From: Nanobdellota archaeon
Lineage (GTDB): Archaea; Nanobdellota; Nanobdellia; Woesearchaeales; GW2011-AR9
Assembly: GCA_030695685.1 (NCBI GenBank)
Contig: JAUYPT010000033.1
Location: forward strand, 1 to 5,028
Reading direction: 5' to 3'
DNA length: 5,028 nucleotides
Under the pieces are notes generated by a model. That model had not been told where the DNA came from. It ran no database searches and worked only from the letters and a program-made list of their open reading frames with translations. Both the position numbers and the translations under genes were made by a program. This document shows positions 4,747 to 5,028 of this stretch, in pieces; position 1 is the first letter of the stretch; each line of letters opens with the position of its first letter.

Positions 4747-4784
4747 AAGTTTTATTAAAGCCCGGATGTTGAGTTTAGATACCA

Positions 4785-4803
4785 AACCCTCAATAAGGGG
4801 GTT
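4785..4803. repeat. Small imperfect inverted repeat next to the eS1 TATA box
   Basis: AACCCT (4785-4790) and AGGGGGTT (4796-4803) are complementary apart from two extra G in the second arm, with CAATA between. The repeat lies between the TATA element and the predicted transcription start, so if it matters it is more likely a DNA-binding site than an RNA hairpin. It is short and could be chance. Confidence 0.3.
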
Positions 4804-4810
4804 ATTTAAA
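4803..4810 (-). promoter_or_regulatory. TATA box of the eS1-phosphoesterase operon
   Basis: On the minus strand this reads TTTAAATA, a good archaeal TATA match within CTTTTTAAATAACCCC. Start of transcription is expected near 4780, leaving a leader of about 34 bases before the ATG at 4746. That leader holds no clear Shine-Dalgarno motif. A second, weaker candidate (CATAAATAA) lies further upstream at about 4831-4839. Confidence 0.55.
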
Positions 4811-4820
4811 AAGATTACTA

Positions 4821-4868
4821 AAAATTTAGATTATTTATGGTGTGCAGTAGTTATATTGTACAAAAATC
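4821..4868 (-). terminator. T-tracts after the GH3-family gene, possible terminator region
   Basis: On the minus strand, runs of five T occur just past the stop of the upstream gene (about 4862-4866) and again near 4822-4826, with another just before the eS1 TATA box. These could end the upstream transcript in archaeal fashion. None has a clear stem, and the sequence is generally AT-rich, so the exact site is uncertain. Confidence 0.35.
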
Positions 4869-4870
4869 AG

Positions 4871-5028
4871 TTACCGCACCGCAAAGCCCTTTGCCCGAAG
4901 AATCCGGCTTACAGAATCATCAATCTGTTTCTGGGAGATTTCTCCATCGAGGACGGCCTGCTTGACAACCTGAATCATGCGATAAATTTCAGTAGGATTA
5001 TTATCAAAATTTAAAATAATATCATTGC
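4871..5028 (-). CDS. Glycoside hydrolase family 3 protein (beta-N-acetylhexosaminidase-like), C-terminal fragment
   Basis: Only the last 51 residues are in the window; the gene continues past the right edge, so its start and length are unknown. Read toward the C-terminus, the fragment opens with NDIILNFDNNPTEIYRMI, then has a helix, then DGEISQKQIDDSVSRILRAK near the end, and finishes GFARV. The pattern G-x-I-S-x-x-x-I-D-x-S-V-x-R-I-L-x-x-K is the classic end of the (beta/alpha)8 domain of GH3 enzymes such as NagZ, which remove terminal beta-linked N-acetylglucosamine. The opening piece fits the strand and following helix that precede it (compare D-M-x-L-M in bacterial members). The Asp/His and nucleophile motifs lie outside the window. 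GH3 membership is well supported by the ending, but the substrate is inference. It reads toward eS1, 124 bases away, across T-tracts and a new promoter, so it is probably not in the eS1 operon. Confidence 0.75.
   Translation of the reverse strand, partial: NDIILNFDNNPTEIYRMIQVVKQAVLDGEISQKQIDDSVSRILRAKGFAVR

Noticed and set aside
4747..4785. Longer eS1 reading frame starting at TTG 4783-4785, adding 13 residues.
   Set aside because: The family N-terminus begins naturally at the ATG at 4746 (MANETEKK). The TATA box at 4803-4810 predicts transcription starting near 4780, after the TTG, and there is no Shine-Dalgarno support for it.
4679..5014. Plus-strand open frame across the eS1 promoter region and the GH3 end.
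   Set aside because: It runs antisense to two recognisable genes and across their intergenic region, and its product resembles no family.

Overview
The window is archaeal. It carries a compact block of ribosomal proteins found in archaea and eukaryotes but not in bacteria (eS19, eL39, eL31 and eS1), plus an archaeal-type Cbf5 pseudouridine synthase. Promoters look archaeal, with TATA boxes about 26 bases before the start codon. Gene spacing is tight, A+T content is high by eye, and the usual euryarchaeal partners of this block (PDCD5, eIF6, L18a/LX) are missing from their expected slots. This would fit a reduced lineage such as a DPANN archaeon (Woesearchaeota/Pacearchaeota-like). That placement is an inference from style and gene order, not something the window proves.

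Layout. Bases 1-67 hold no gene, only a T-tract that may end the first one. A small two-helix membrane protein lies at 68-268 on the minus strand. It is divided from the ribosomal operon by a 128-base divergent promoter region (269-396) that contains direct repeats, a near-perfect inverted repeat and a strong TATA box. On the plus strand follow eS19 (397-846), eL39 (861-1034, short) and eL31 (1042-1461) as one operon, then Cbf5 (1522-2457), probably with its own promoter. Converging on Cbf5, with overlapping stop codons, is a minus-strand operon read right to left: eS1 (3997-4746), a small metallophosphoesterase (3383-3979), and a larger one joined to it by an ATGA overlap (2454-3386). Behind the eS1 promoter region, at the right edge, is the C-terminal end of a glycoside hydrolase family 3 protein (4871-5028, cut by the window).

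How the genes fit together. The core theme is ribosome construction: two small-subunit proteins, two proteins of the large-subunit exit-tunnel region, and the catalytic subunit of the H/ACA RNP that modifies rRNA. The two phosphoesterases probably share the eS1 transcript but sit behind a U-rich tract that could reduce their expression. Their substrates are unknown. Promoter-to-start spacing suggests leaderless mRNAs at several genes, and no gene has a recognisable Shine-Dalgarno sequence.

I see no CRISPR array, tRNA, rRNA, insertion sequence or obvious defence system. The most unusual items are the tandem phosphoesterase pair (one with Asp in place of the catalytic-motif His), the His-x-His tail on eL31, the Ser/Glu tail on eS1, the insertion in eL39, and the inverted repeat abutting the eS19 TATA box.
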